Made by a program: the position numbers and the translations under genes. DNA of 64,000 nt from Streptomyces netropsis (lineage in GTDB: Bacteria; Actinomycetota; Actinomycetes; Streptomycetales; Streptomycetaceae), in the NCBI RefSeq assembly GCF_014203545.1, contig NZ_JACHJG010000003.1:1-64000 (forward strand). Direction: 5' to 3'. Under the pieces are notes generated by a model that did no database searches, had not been told where the DNA came from, and was given only the letters and a program-made list of their open reading frames with translations. This document shows positions 46,145-56,934 of this stretch, one piece after another (within the stretch, counting starts at the first letter, position 1; each line of letters starts with the position of its first letter).

Positions 46145-46399
46145 TCAGTCCGCGAGGACGTCGTCGCTGCTCATCCGGCGCAGTTCGCGCACGAGCAGGG
46201 CGACACCGGTGGCGATGGCGGCGGCGGAGACGATGGCGTCCACGAGCTGGAGGGTGTCCTGCTCGCCCTTGGCCTTCTTCGCCTGCTTGATGACGCTCAC
46301 GGCGCCGAAGAGCGTGGTGCCGATGGACAGGTACGTGCCGGGCCTGGACTTCTTGAAGCCCTTGGCCTTCGCGAGCTTTCCGCCCTTTTCGGTGTTCAC
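46145..46399 (-). CDS. Small membrane protein coupled to gatA
   Basis: 84 residues: a basic N-terminus ([24 protein letters not shown]), an amphipathic middle and a hydrophobic segment ([21 protein letters not shown]). Its GTG overlaps the gatA stop by four bases (GTGA, 46396-46399), so translation is coupled. It sits between gatA and gatB. Function unknown; a membrane role unconnected to amidotransferase is possible. Confidence 0.75.
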   Translation of the reverse strand: MNTEKGGKLAKAKGFKKSRPGTYLSIGTTLFGAVSVIKQAKKAKGEQDTLQLVDAIVSAAAIATGVALLVRELRRMSSDDVLAD

Positions 46400-47895
46400 A
46401 GTGACGGTGCCTCCTCGAGCAGCGGGTGACCCCAGCGGGCGTTGAACGCCGCCTCGACCGCGGCACCGACCCGGTAGAGCCGGTCGTCGGCCATCGCGGG
46501 CGCGATGATCTGCAGACCCACCGGCATCCCGTCCTCGGGTGCCAGACCGCAGGGCAGCGACATGGCGGCGTTGCCGGCCAGGTTGGTCGGGATGGTGCAC
46601 AGGTCGGCGAGGTACATCGCCATCGGGTCGTCGGCCCGCTCGCCGATCGGGAACGCCGTGGTCGGGGTGGTCGGCGAGATCAGCACGTCGACACCACCCT
46701 CCCCGAAGGCCTTCTCGAAATCGCGCGTGATGAGCGTACGGACCTTCTGCGCGGAGCCGTAGTACGCGTCGTAGTAGCCGGAGCTGAGGGCGTACGTACC
46801 CAGGATGACGCGGCGCTTCACCTCGTCGCCGAAGCCGGCCTCGCGGGTGAGCGCGGTGACCTCCTCGGCGGACTTCGTGCCGTCGTCGCCGACGCGCAGG
46901 CCGTAGCGCATGGCGTCGAAGCGGGCCAGGTTGGAGGAGCACTCGGACGGCGCGATGAGGTAGTACGCGGCCAGGGCCAGGTCGAAGGACGGGCAGTCCA
47001 CCTCGACGACCTCGGCACCGAGCTCCTTGAGGAGCTCCACGGACTCGTCGAAGCGCTGCAGGACACCCGCCTGGTAGCCCTCGCCGCGGAACTGCTTGAC
47101 GACGCCGACGCGCATGCCCTTGACGTCGCCGTTCCGCGCCGCCTCGACGACCGGCGGGACCGGGGCGTCGATGGAGGTGGAGTCCAGCGGGTCGTGGCCG
47201 GCGATGGCCTCGTGCAGCAGGGCCGCGTCCAGGACCGTACGGGCGCAGGGCCCGCCCTGGTCGAGGGAGGAGGAGAAGGCGACCATGCCGTAGCGGGAGA
47301 CGGCGCCGTAGGTCGGCTTGACGCCGACGGTGCCGGTGACGGCGGCGGGCTGGCGGATCGAGCCGCCGGTGTCCGTGCCGATGGCGAGCGGGGCCTCGTA
47401 CGACGCCAGGGCGGCGGAGGAGCCGCCTCCGGAACCGCCGGGGATCTTGGTCAGGTCCCAGGGGTTGCCGGTGGGGCCGTACGCGCTGTTCTCCGTCGAC
47501 GACCCCATGGCGAACTCGTCCATGTTGGTCTTGCCGAGGATGACGACGTCCGCTTCCTTGAGCTTGCGGGTGAGCGTCGCGTCGTACGGCGGGATCCAGC
47601 CTTCGAGGATCTTGGAACCGACGGTGGTCGGGATCCCCTTGGTGGTGAAGATGTCCTTGAGCGCCAGCGGCACGCCGGCCAGCGGGCCGAGCTTCTCGCC
47701 GCGCTCGCGCTTGGCGTCCACCTCGCGCGCCTGGGCGAGCGCGCCCTCGCGGTCGACGTGCAGGAAGGCGTGCACCTTCTCGTCGACGGCCTCGATCCGG
47801 GCCAGGTGCGCTTCGGTCACCTGGACGGCGGTGACCTCGCCCGAAGCGATCTTCGCGGCGATCTCGGCCGCGGTGAGCTTGATCAGGTCGGTCAT
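46396..47895 (-). CDS. gatA: Asp/Glu-tRNA(Asn/Gln) amidotransferase subunit A
   Basis: Glutaminase subunit of GatCAB, amidase-signature family, 499 residues. The Ser-cisSer-Lys triad is visible: Lys80 (LALKDIF), Ser155 in GGSGGGSS and nucleophile Ser179 in [11 protein letters not shown]. Ammonia passes to GatB. The gene begins two bases before the gatC stop codon region ends (TGACATG junction) and is coupled at its end to the small membrane gene. Confidence 0.96.
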   Translation of the reverse strand: MTDLIKLTAAEIAAKIASGEVTAVQVTEAHLARIEAVDEKVHAFLHVDREGALAQAREVDAKRERGEKLGPLAGVPLALKDIFTTKGIPTTVGSKILEGWIPPYDATLTRKLKEADVVILGKTNMDEFAMGSSTENSAYGPTGNPWDLTKIPGGSGGGSSAALASYEAPLAIGTDTGGSIRQPAAVTGTVGVKPTYGAVSRYGMVAFSSSLDQGGPCARTVLDAALLHEAIAGHDPLDSTSIDAPVPPVVEAARNGDVKGMRVGVVKQFRGEGYQAGVLQRFDESVELLKELGAEVVEVDCPSFDLALAAYYLIAPSECSSNLARFDAMRYGLRVGDDGTKSAEEVTALTREAGFGDEVKRRVILGTYALSSGYYDAYYGSAQKVRTLITRDFEKAFGEGGVDVLISPTTPTTAFPIGERADDPMAMYLADLCTIPTNLAGNAAMSLPCGLAPEDGMPVGLQIIAPAMADDRLYRVGAAVEAAFNARWGHPLLEEAPSL

Positions 47896-47896
47896 G

Positions 47897-48193
47897 TCAG
47901 TCCTCCCCCAGGATCTGCGGCACCTTGAAACGCTGCTGCTCCTGGGCCGGGGCGCCGGACAGCGCCTCCTGCGGGGTCAGCGACGGACGGACGTCGTCCG
48001 AGCGCATGACGTTGGTCAGCGGCAGCGGGTGGGACGTCGGCGGTACGTCCTCGTCGGCCACATCGGAAACGCGGGCGACCGCGCCGATGATGTCGTCGAG
48101 CTGCGTGGCGAAGTGGTCGAGCTCTTCGTCCTTCAGCTCCAGACGTGCCAGCCGTGCGAGGTGGGCGACCTCCTCGCGCGTGATGCCAGGCAT
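47897..48193 (-). CDS. gatC: Asp/Glu-tRNA(Asn/Gln) amidotransferase subunit C
   Basis: 98-residue clamp between GatA and GatB. Seen are [36 protein letters not shown] and the C-terminal belt ([33 protein letters not shown]). ATG 48193 has GAGGA upstream. First gene of the operon; its promoter must lie close to or within a tandem-repeat block. Confidence 0.95.
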   Translation of the reverse strand: MPGITREEVAHLARLARLELKDEELDHFATQLDDIIGAVARVSDVADEDVPPTSHPLPLTNVMRSDDVRPSLTPQEALSGAPAQEQQRFKVPQILGED

Positions 48194-48822
48194 GCGGCGA
48201 TCCTCAGGGTTCGTGACGGTTCTGGGCGGGTTAATGCGCCCAATCCTATGGCGCCGCAAGCACTGCCCGCGAAACGGTTTCGCTGGGCGCTGTGCCGGTG
48301 CCGGTTTCCGGGCCCCCGGGAGGGATCCGCGCTACCGCGCGGGTCGCCTGCGGCGGGCTGCAGGCACCGTCCCGGCCTTCGCGGCCGCGGCCCACGTGCC
48401 GCCACGGGCGACGCCCGGCGCACCCGACCGGTCCCCGGACTTGCCCGCGCCCCCGCGTGCGCGACGGCCACCGCTGGTGGGACGTGCCGGCCCAGAGCCG
48501 GCACACCATCCCACCTCCACGGCGGGGCACCCACAACGGCGCGGCCCGGCGGTGCCCGGCCACCGGTGGTGGGACATGCCAGCCCAGAGCCGGCACCGCA
48601 TCCCGCCGCCACGGCGGACAACCCCGACGGCGCGGCCCGGCGGTGCCCGGCCACCGGTGGTGGGGCATACCGGCCCAGAGCCGGCACTCCATCCCGCCGC
48701 CACGGCGGGCACCCACGAGGGCGCAGGCCGGCGGCGGCCGGCCGCGACCGCGCGGAGCGCTCACTGACCCCACGGCGGAGCCGAACCGCGGAGCCGAACC
48801 GCGCCGTCCCCGCAAAGACCGG
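48194..48822. other. 629-base gap upstream of gatC
   Basis: Contains the 91-bp repeat array (48448-48720) and otherwise GC-rich DNA with no credible gene. Open frames across it are artefacts of stop-poor DNA and shift frame from repeat to repeat because 91 is not divisible by three. Confidence 0.6.
48448..48720. repeat. 91-bp tandem repeat array
   Basis: Two full copies, 48539-48629 and 48630-48720, about 90 percent alike, with a diverged, slightly offset copy before (about 48448-48538) and a few matching bases of a further copy after. Each unit holds CCACCGGTGGTGGG and GCCGGC..AGAGCCGGC-type inverted repeats able to form hairpins. Confidence 0.85.
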
Positions 48823-50958
48823 CTAGGTCACCGGCTGGTCCGCGTCCTCCTCCGCCGGGGCGGTGGAGGACGCGGCTGCCGCCGCCGCGGCGGCGGCCGC
48901 GTGGAGGGGTTCGTCCTCGCGGTGCCAACCGCTTTCGCTGCGCAGTCGCAGCCACGCCGTCGTCTCGTCCGGCGGCATCGCCGCCGCGACCAGCCAGCCC
49001 TGGACCGCGTCACAGCCCAGATCCCGCAGTCGCTCCCAGGTCTCGTCGTCCTCGACGCCCTCGGCGACGACGACCAGGCCCAGGGAGTGGGCCAGGTCGA
49101 GCGTGCAGCGGACGATCTCGGCGTCCTCGTTGTCGATGGCGAGGCGGGCGACGAAGGAACGGTCGATCTTGAGCTCGCTGACCGGCAGGCGGCGCAGGTG
49201 GACGAGGGAGGAGTAGCCGGTGCCGAAGTCGTCGAGGGACATCTTCACGCCGTGGCCGGTGAGCCCGGCGAGGGTGTCGGCGGCGCGCTGCGGGTCCTCC
49301 AGGAGGACGTGCTCCGTTATTTCCAGCTGGAGCGACCCGGCGGGGACCCCGTGCCGGGCGAGGCGGGCGGCGACCGAGCCCGCGAAGCCCGGTGTGTGGA
49401 CGTCGCGCGGCGAGACGTTGACCGCGACGGGCACCTCCAGGCCCATGGCCCGCCACTTGGCGACCTGCCCGAGGGCGGTCTCCAGCACGTACTCGGTCAG
49501 CCGGGGCATGAGGCCGGACGACTCGGCTATCGCGATGAACTCGTCCGGGGAGACCCTGCCGCGCTCGGGGTGCACCCAGCGCACCAGCGCCTCCAGCCCC
49601 GCGACGTGACCGTCGAAGCCGACCTTGGGCTGGTAGTGCAGCTCGACGTCGCCCGCGTCCAGGGCGCGCCGCAGATCGCCCAACAGGCCGAGCCGGTCCG
49701 GGGTGTTGCCGTCGCGGCGGGCCTCGTAGACCTCGACTCCGCTGCGGTCCCGCTTGGCCTGGTACATCGCCACGTCGGCGCGGCGCAGCAGCCCTTCCGC
49801 GTCGAGGGCGTGGTCGGGGTAGACGGCGACGCCCGCGCTGGCTTCGAGGACGAGGGTGAGGCCGTCCAGGTCGAGCGGTGAGCCGAGGGCGGCGACCAGG
49901 GACCGGGCCACCCGCTGGGCGCTGGTCAGGGAGTCGGTGGTGGGCAGCAGGACGGCGAATTCGTCGCCGCCGAGCCGGGCGGCCTCCGCGCCGTGCGGCA
50001 GGGCGAGCCGCAGTCGCTCGGCTATCTGGAGCAGCAGCCGGTCGCCGGCGAGGTGGCCGAGGGTGTCGTTGACGGACCGGAAGCGGTCGAGGTCGATGAG
50101 GACGAGGGCGGCGCGGTCGCCGGCCTGCTCGGCCTCGTCGAGGGCGTTCCAGGTGCTTTCCAGCAGCCATTGGCGGTTGGGCAGCCCGGTGAGGGGGTCG
50201 CGGAGCTGCTCCTCTGCGCGGGCGTGGGCGATCCACAGGGTGGAGTCCAGGGCGATGAGCGGGACCGCGAAGAGCGGCAGCAGCAGGGGGGCGTGGTCGG
50301 CGACGACGGCGATGAGCGGGGCGATGCCGAGGAGGGCGCCGCCGACGAGGGCCTGCCGGACCAGGGCCGTACGGGCGATGCTGCTGATGCCGCCGTTGCG
50401 CGGGGCCATCGAGTACCAGAGCAGGGCCCGGGTGACGACGAGGTAGAGGAAGGCCGCGACGGCGATCTGGGGGATGTCGGTGAGCTGCCAGGTGTCCGGG
50501 AGCCAGGGGGCTTCGACGGTGGCGGCCGTCCCGCACAGGGCGAGGGCGAGACCGGCGGCGACGATGCCGAGTATGTCGACCGCGCCGTGGAGTAATGCCT
50601 GCCGCCATCGGTGCCTGCGGGCGGTGGCGACGAGGGTGACGACGGTGATGCTGATGAGGGCGGCCGGGACCCAGCCGTAGAGCATCAGGACGGCGAGGGT
50701 GAGGGCGGCGCCGGATCCGGTGCCGCCCCACCAGCGGTCCCGGCCGAGTGCGACGAGATGGGCGACGATGAGCGCCGTCAGCGTCGCCAGCGACCAGCCG
50801 ACGGCACGGCCGGGAAAGAGGCCGTGTCCGGTGCTGAGTGCCCAACAGATTCCGGTGGCGAGCGCGAGCGCGGCCATCACGACACAGACCGCCGGCAGCG
50901 CGGGCGGGGGGACCCGGCGCAGCCGCGAGGCCGGTTCGGCGCTGTCGGTGGGTTTCAT
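48823..50958 (-). CDS. rmdB: Membrane GGDEF-EAL c-di-GMP protein (RmdB-like)
   Basis: 711 residues: about seven membrane helices (21-245), GGDEF (about 253-410) and EAL (about 425-670), ending in an acidic Ala/Ser tail. LGGDEF is intact (330-334) but the RxxD inhibitory site is absent. EAL is intact (LEALVRW, 455-457) with NVSPRDV, LEITEH, SLDDFGTGYSS, LKIDRSFV and VAEGVED, so phosphodiesterase activity is expected. The position next to ligA matches the Streptomyces phosphodiesterase RmdB, which affects development; the symbol rests on that synteny from memory. ATG 50958 has AGAGGGA upstream. Confidence 0.85.
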   Translation of the reverse strand: MKPTDSAEPASRLRRVPPPALPAVCVVMAALALATGICWALSTGHGLFPGRAVGWSLATLTALIVAHLVALGRDRWWGGTGSGAALTLAVLMLYGWVPAALISITVVTLVATARRHRWRQALLHGAVDILGIVAAGLALALCGTAATVEAPWLPDTWQLTDIPQIAVAAFLYLVVTRALLWYSMAPRNGGISSIARTALVRQALVGGALLGIAPLIAVVADHAPLLLPLFAVPLIALDSTLWIAHARAEEQLRDPLTGLPNRQWLLESTWNALDEAEQAGDRAALVLIDLDRFRSVNDTLGHLAGDRLLLQIAERLRLALPHGAEAARLGGDEFAVLLPTTDSLTSAQRVARSLVAALGSPLDLDGLTLVLEASAGVAVYPDHALDAEGLLRRADVAMYQAKRDRSGVEVYEARRDGNTPDRLGLLGDLRRALDAGDVELHYQPKVGFDGHVAGLEALVRWVHPERGRVSPDEFIAIAESSGLMPRLTEYVLETALGQVAKWRAMGLEVPVAVNVSPRDVHTPGFAGSVAARLARHGVPAGSLQLEITEHVLLEDPQRAADTLAGLTGHGVKMSLDDFGTGYSSLVHLRRLPVSELKIDRSFVARLAIDNEDAEIVRCTLDLAHSLGLVVVAEGVEDDETWERLRDLGCDAVQGWLVAAAMPPDETTAWLRLRSESGWHREDEPLHAAAAAAAAAASSTAPAEEDADQPVT

Positions 50959-51320
50959 GCCCGTCCCTCTCACAGCCGGCGGTGCCCGCGCCACGGCAGG
51001 CGCACATCTCAACAGTAGGCCGCAGAAGGCTACGACGGGCAGCGATCGGCAGCGGTTGCCCGATTGCGATCCGCCCTCCTCCGGCCTTTGGTAGGCGCTG
51101 TAGAGGTAATGCCCACTGACTATGCGGGCATTACTCCGCTGGGGTGGCGACCTGGGTACCCGCCTCCCCCGCGCGCCCCCCGGCGAGCCGGGGAGCGGGC
51201 CGGGGCCCGCCCGGTGGATCTTCGCGGGCTCCCGACGCCCGGCACGAGGGCGATCCTCCGCCGCGCGCTCACAGCGGACACCGCCCGCCGATCCACGAAG
51301 ATCCGCCGGACGGACGGGCC
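50959..51320. other. 362-base gap between ligA and the GGDEF-EAL gene
   Basis: Holds a 9-bp inverted repeat (51106-51134), an inverted pair GGATCTTCG (near 51216) and CGAAGATCC (near 51297) that may end ligA transcription, and no credible gene. Confidence 0.5.
51106..51134. promoter_or_regulatory. 9-bp inverted repeat upstream of the RmdB-like gene
   Basis: GTAATGCCC (51106-51114) and GGGCATTAC (51126-51134) are exact complements around 11 bases, in an AT-richer patch about 150 bases before the gene. Likely an operator for a dimeric regulator. Confidence 0.45.
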
Positions 51321-53657
<2,337 letters not shown>

Positions 53658-54680
53658 TCACTCAGGGTTGTCTGCGAGTGATCTCGCCGCCCGGGCGCAG
53701 TGGGCGAGGGCCGCCCGGGCATATGCGGGCGAAGCGCCCGCGAGCCCGCACGACGGGGTGACCACCACGGACTCCGCGAGAGTCCCCGGCGACAGCCCCA
53801 ACCTGCGCCACAGCGTCCTGACACCCATGACGCTACCGGCAGGGTCTGACAATGGACCGTCCACGCCCGGCACCACGCCAGCGAAGAGCTTGGTCCCGGC
53901 CTCCGCGGCCTCGCCGATCGCCTCGTCATCACGCTCGGTGAGCAGCGAGAAATCGAACGAGACGCCCTCGACGCCGGCTCGGCGCAGCAGTGCGAACGGC
54001 ACGTTGGGGGCGCACGAATGCACGACGGGGGGTGCGCCGGTGACGTCCCGCGCGAGGCCCACCAGGTCACGCAGCGCGCCCTCGACGACGGCCCGGTCGA
54101 CGGCACGGTGGGTGCGGTAGCCGCTGGCCGTGCGGACCTGGCCGAGCAGCACGGCGGTCAGGGACGGTTCGTCGAGCTGGAGCACCACCTGGGCGCCGGG
54201 CACGCGGCGCCGCACCTCCGTCAGATGGTTCCGCAGCCCCTCGACGAGGGAGGCAGTCAGGTCCCGGCAGGCTCCGGGGTCGCTCAGCGCCGCCTCACCG
54301 CCGCGCAGTTCCAGGGCGGAGGCCAGGGTCCACGGGCCGACGGCCGACACCTTGAGCGGGCCCTCGTACCCCTGGGTGAACTCCTCGATCGCGTCCAGGT
54401 CCTCGCCCAGCCACGACCGTGCGCGCCGGGTGTCCCGGCCCGGCCGGTCGCTGATCCGCCAGCCGCTCGGCTCGACGTGCGCGAACACCTCCACGAGCAG
54501 CCCGGCGGTCCTGCCGATCATGTCGGCGCCGGGCCCGCGCGCGGGCAGCTCCGGCAGATACGGCAGGGCCTCCAGCGACCCCGTGACGGTTTTCGCGGCC
54601 TCGCGCGCGTCCGTCCCGGGCATCGAACCGACCCCGGTGGCGACGCCCGCACCCCAGCTGAACTTGCTCTTCTCGCTCAC
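53658..54680 (-). CDS. Short MetE-like methionine synthase family protein
   Basis: 340-residue protein equivalent to the C-terminal half of cobalamin-independent methionine synthase, without the N-terminal folate-binding domain. Zinc-ligand motifs are visible: His-x-Cys in VVHSCAPN and the distal Cys in VTPSCGLAG; the Glu ligand position appears to be Asp (VSFDFS). An early GSMPGTD motif and VLQLDEPSLTAVL fit the family. Such stand-alone forms may transfer methyl groups from donors other than folate. GTG 54680. Located just downstream of an SDR gene and upstream of ligA on the same strand. Confidence 0.78.
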   Translation of the reverse strand: MSEKSKFSWGAGVATGVGSMPGTDAREAAKTVTGSLEALPYLPELPARGPGADMIGRTAGLLVEVFAHVEPSGWRISDRPGRDTRRARSWLGEDLDAIEEFTQGYEGPLKVSAVGPWTLASALELRGGEAALSDPGACRDLTASLVEGLRNHLTEVRRRVPGAQVVLQLDEPSLTAVLLGQVRTASGYRTHRAVDRAVVEGALRDLVGLARDVTGAPPVVHSCAPNVPFALLRRAGVEGVSFDFSLLTERDDEAIGEAAEAGTKLFAGVVPGVDGPLSDPAGSVMGVRTLWRRLGLSPGTLAESVVVTPSCGLAGASPAYARAALAHCARAARSLADNPE

Positions 54681-54740
54681 GCAGGAAGGGTACGGGGCCG
54701 GACCGGGGTCACGCCGCGCCGACGGCTGCCGGTGGCCGCG

Positions 54741-55430
54741 TCAGCGACCCGGCCGGACCGTCAGATCGTTGATCTCCGCGTCCCGCGGCAGGTCGATCGC
54801 GAGCAGGATCGTCGTCGCGACGGACTCGGGGTCGATGTGCGCCTGCGGGTCGTACTCCTTGCCCTCCTGCTGGTGCACCTTCGCCTGCATGGGGGTGGCC
54901 GTGCGCCCGGGGTAGACGCTGGTGACCCGGACGCCGTTGCCGTGCTCCTCCTCGCGCAGCGCGTCGGCGAGCGCCTTGAGGCCGTGCTTGCTCGCCGCGT
55001 ACGCGCCCCAGTTGGCGTGGGCGCGCATCCCGGCACCGGAGTTGACGAAGACCACGTGCCCCTTGGTGACCCGCAGCTGCGGCAGGAACAGCCGGGTCAG
55101 CTCGGCCGGGGAGACGAGGTTCGCGGCGAGCTGGCGGTTCCACGCCTTGGGCGCCAGGTCGCCGACGCCGCCGAGGTCGCAGACGCCCGCGATGTGCAGC
55201 AGCGAGTCGACGTGGTCGGGCAGCGACTGCTGGCTGAGGGCCCAGGCCAGCCGGTCGGGGTTGGACAGGTCGCCGACGAGCGTCCGGGCGCCGGGGAACT
55301 GCGCGGCCAGGTCCTTCGCCCGGCCCGCGTCCCGCGCGAACAGATACAGCTCGTCGCCGCGCTCGAGCAGCCGACGGGCGACCGCCGCCCCGATGCCGGA
55401 ACCGGACCCAGTGATCAGATGTGTTGCCAT
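54741..55430 (-). CDS. Short-chain dehydrogenase/reductase
   Basis: 229-residue classical SDR. The cofactor motif TGSGSGIG is at 7-14, with NNAG replaced by HIAG near 80 and catalytic Ser131, Tyr144 and Lys148 (NSGAGMRAHANWGAYAASKHG). VYPGRTATPM follows. An Asp/Arg pattern after strand 2 (FARDAGRA) suggests NADP. Substrate unknown. Confidence 0.9.
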   Translation of the reverse strand: MATHLITGSGSGIGAAVARRLLERGDELYLFARDAGRAKDLAAQFPGARTLVGDLSNPDRLAWALSQQSLPDHVDSLLHIAGVCDLGGVGDLAPKAWNRQLAANLVSPAELTRLFLPQLRVTKGHVVFVNSGAGMRAHANWGAYAASKHGLKALADALREEEHGNGVRVTSVYPGRTATPMQAKVHQQEGKEYDPQAHIDPESVATTILLAIDLPRDAEINDLTVRPGR

Positions 55431-55445
55431 ACCGCCCAGCTTGCC

Positions 55446-55985
55446 CTACTGAATCCCGGCGGACTCCTCCAGGTACGCCATCGCGCCCACGCCGTCCTCC
55501 GCGAAGAACACCAGGTCGGCGAGGGGAAGCGGCAGAAAACCCTCCGCGTCCATCCGCTGGAACTGCTGCTTGAGCCCGTCGTAGAAACCGGCGGCGTTCA
55601 GCAGCACCACGGGCTTGGTGTGCATTCCGTGCTTCTTCAGCTCCAGGATCTCCGTCGCCTCGTCGAGCGTTCCGGTGCCGCCGACCATGATCACGATTGC
55701 ATCGGCCCGCGCGAGCAACTGCGCCTTGCGCTCGGCGAGATCCTTGGTGATCACCATTTCGTCGGCGTTCTTACGGGCCTTCGCCGCGAGGAATTCCACC
55801 GAGATCCCGACCAGCCGCCCGCCGTGCGCCTGGACGCCGTCCGCCATGACCTTCATCAGACCGGACTCCGAACCGCCCCAGACCAGGGTGTGACCGCCTT
55901 TGCCGATGAGTTCGGCGAATTCACGGGCGGGGGCGGTGTAGCGGTCGTCGAGGTCGGCGGCGGAGCAGAAGACGGAAATATGCAT
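55446..55985 (-). CDS. LOG-family (TIGR00730-type) nucleotide phosphoribohydrolase-like protein
   Basis: 179-residue Rossmann-fold protein of the lysine decarboxylase-like/LOG family. The motifs are variants of the canonical ones: WGGSESGLMKVMADG where GGGxxGLMG is usual, and MVGGTGTLDEATE where PGGxGTxxE is usual. The catalytic Arg/Glu set is largely kept (ERKAQLLARADAIV, TLDEATEIL). Active relatives release ribose-5-phosphate from adenosine or cytokinin monophosphates. Weak ribosome site. Confidence 0.82.
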   Translation of the reverse strand: MHISVFCSAADLDDRYTAPAREFAELIGKGGHTLVWGGSESGLMKVMADGVQAHGGRLVGISVEFLAAKARKNADEMVITKDLAERKAQLLARADAIVIMVGGTGTLDEATEILELKKHGMHTKPVVLLNAAGFYDGLKQQFQRMDAEGFLPLPLADLVFFAEDGVGAMAYLEESAGIQ

Positions 55986-56233
55986 AAGCCCACGGTACGC
56001 GCGCGAATATGCGGCTCGACGGTGACTCGGTACCCGCCGGGACAAGGGCGCGAATCGTACGGACCTCCGCTATGACCTGCTTTCGGACACCCTCTGTCCC
56101 GTTTCCGGATCTGTTCCGTCGCGGCCTCGTCACAGTCCACGCCGCGATTTGGGGGCACGGCCCGGCATTGCTAGCCTGACGTGCGCTCGTCAAGCGGGCA
56201 CGAATCAAGCCAATTCCTCGGGGGAGTTCTCAC

Positions 56234-56836
56234 GTGAAGCTTCGTCATGTCCGCGGCGCCGCCGTATTCGTCATCGCCGTCGTCGCCCTGACCGGTGCGC
56301 GCGGCAGCCACGGCGGTAGCTGTGGTGGCGGGTCCAGCCACAGCTCCTCCTCGTCCTCCTCGGGCGGCAGCAGCACGTCGGGCGGTACGTCGGGCGACTC
56401 CACCGGTGGGCTCACGAGCGGTGGCACGACCTCGTCCGGTACGACGAGCGGCACGACCAGCGGCACGTCCGGTGACTCGACGACCTCGTCGGGCTCCACC
56501 ACCTACGGTTCGACCGGCGGCAGCAGCAGCCGGAACTCCGCGATGCGGGACATCAAGATCCTCGACTGCGCGTACACCGACCGGCTGGGCGTCACCGCGA
56601 AGCTGGCCGCCACCAACAGCAGCTCGACGGCCTCGTACGACTACCGCATCACCGTGAAGTTCACCGGCCCGGACGGTGCCGTCATCGGCACCCGCAACCC
56701 CTCCATCCCGTGGGTCCAGCCGGGCAAGACGAGCAACCTCGACGTCTCGACCCCGTACGTCCCCAAGCCGGGCGCCTCCACGAGCGGCGGCAAGTGCGAG
56801 GTCACGAACGTCGTGCGCACCACGACGCAGCACTGA
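56234..56836 (+). CDS. Secreted Ser/Gly/Thr-rich protein with C-terminal beta domain
   Basis: 200 residues: a signal sequence (MKLRHVRGAAVFVIAVVALTGARG), a low-complexity Ser-Gly-Thr stretch (about 28-100) with TSG-type repeats, then an FxLYD-like beta domain (KILDCAYTDRLGVTAKLAATNSSS...YRITVKFTGPDGAVIGTRN...CEVTNV) with two cysteines that may pair. The flexible arm could span the peptidoglycan. GTG 56234 has GGGGAG upstream. Confidence 0.75.
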   Translation: MKLRHVRGAAVFVIAVVALTGARGSHGGSCGGGSSHSSSSSSSGGSSTSGGTSGDSTGGLTSGGTTSSGTTSGTTSGTSGDSTTSSGSTTYGSTGGSSSRNSAMRDIKILDCAYTDRLGVTAKLAATNSSSTASYDYRITVKFTGPDGAVIGTRNPSIPWVQPGKTSNLDVSTPYVPKPGASTSGGKCEVTNVVRTTTQH

Positions 56837-56859
56837 CGCCTCTGCGGCCCTTCTTCATC

Positions 56860-56903
56860 CGGCGGCGCCGGGTGCCGGAAAAGACCGGCGCCCGGCGCCG
56901 CCG
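56860..56903. terminator. Bidirectional terminator
   Basis: CGGCGGCGCCGGG (56860-56872) pairs with CCCGGCGCCGCCG (56891-56903), with CCGG/CCGG inside. It lies between the converging secreted-protein and mnmA genes. Confidence 0.8.
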
Positions 56904-56934
56904 TATGTGCGGGCCGGGCGTAGCGGGACGGTCG

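Noticed and set aside
48448..48720. CRISPR array
   Set aside because: The 91-base units are contiguous and similar along their whole length; there are no unique spacers and no cas genes.
48292..49881. Repeat-containing protein on the + strand upstream of gatC
   Set aside because: The repeats shift reading frame from copy to copy and the frame continues antisense through the GGDEF-EAL gene.
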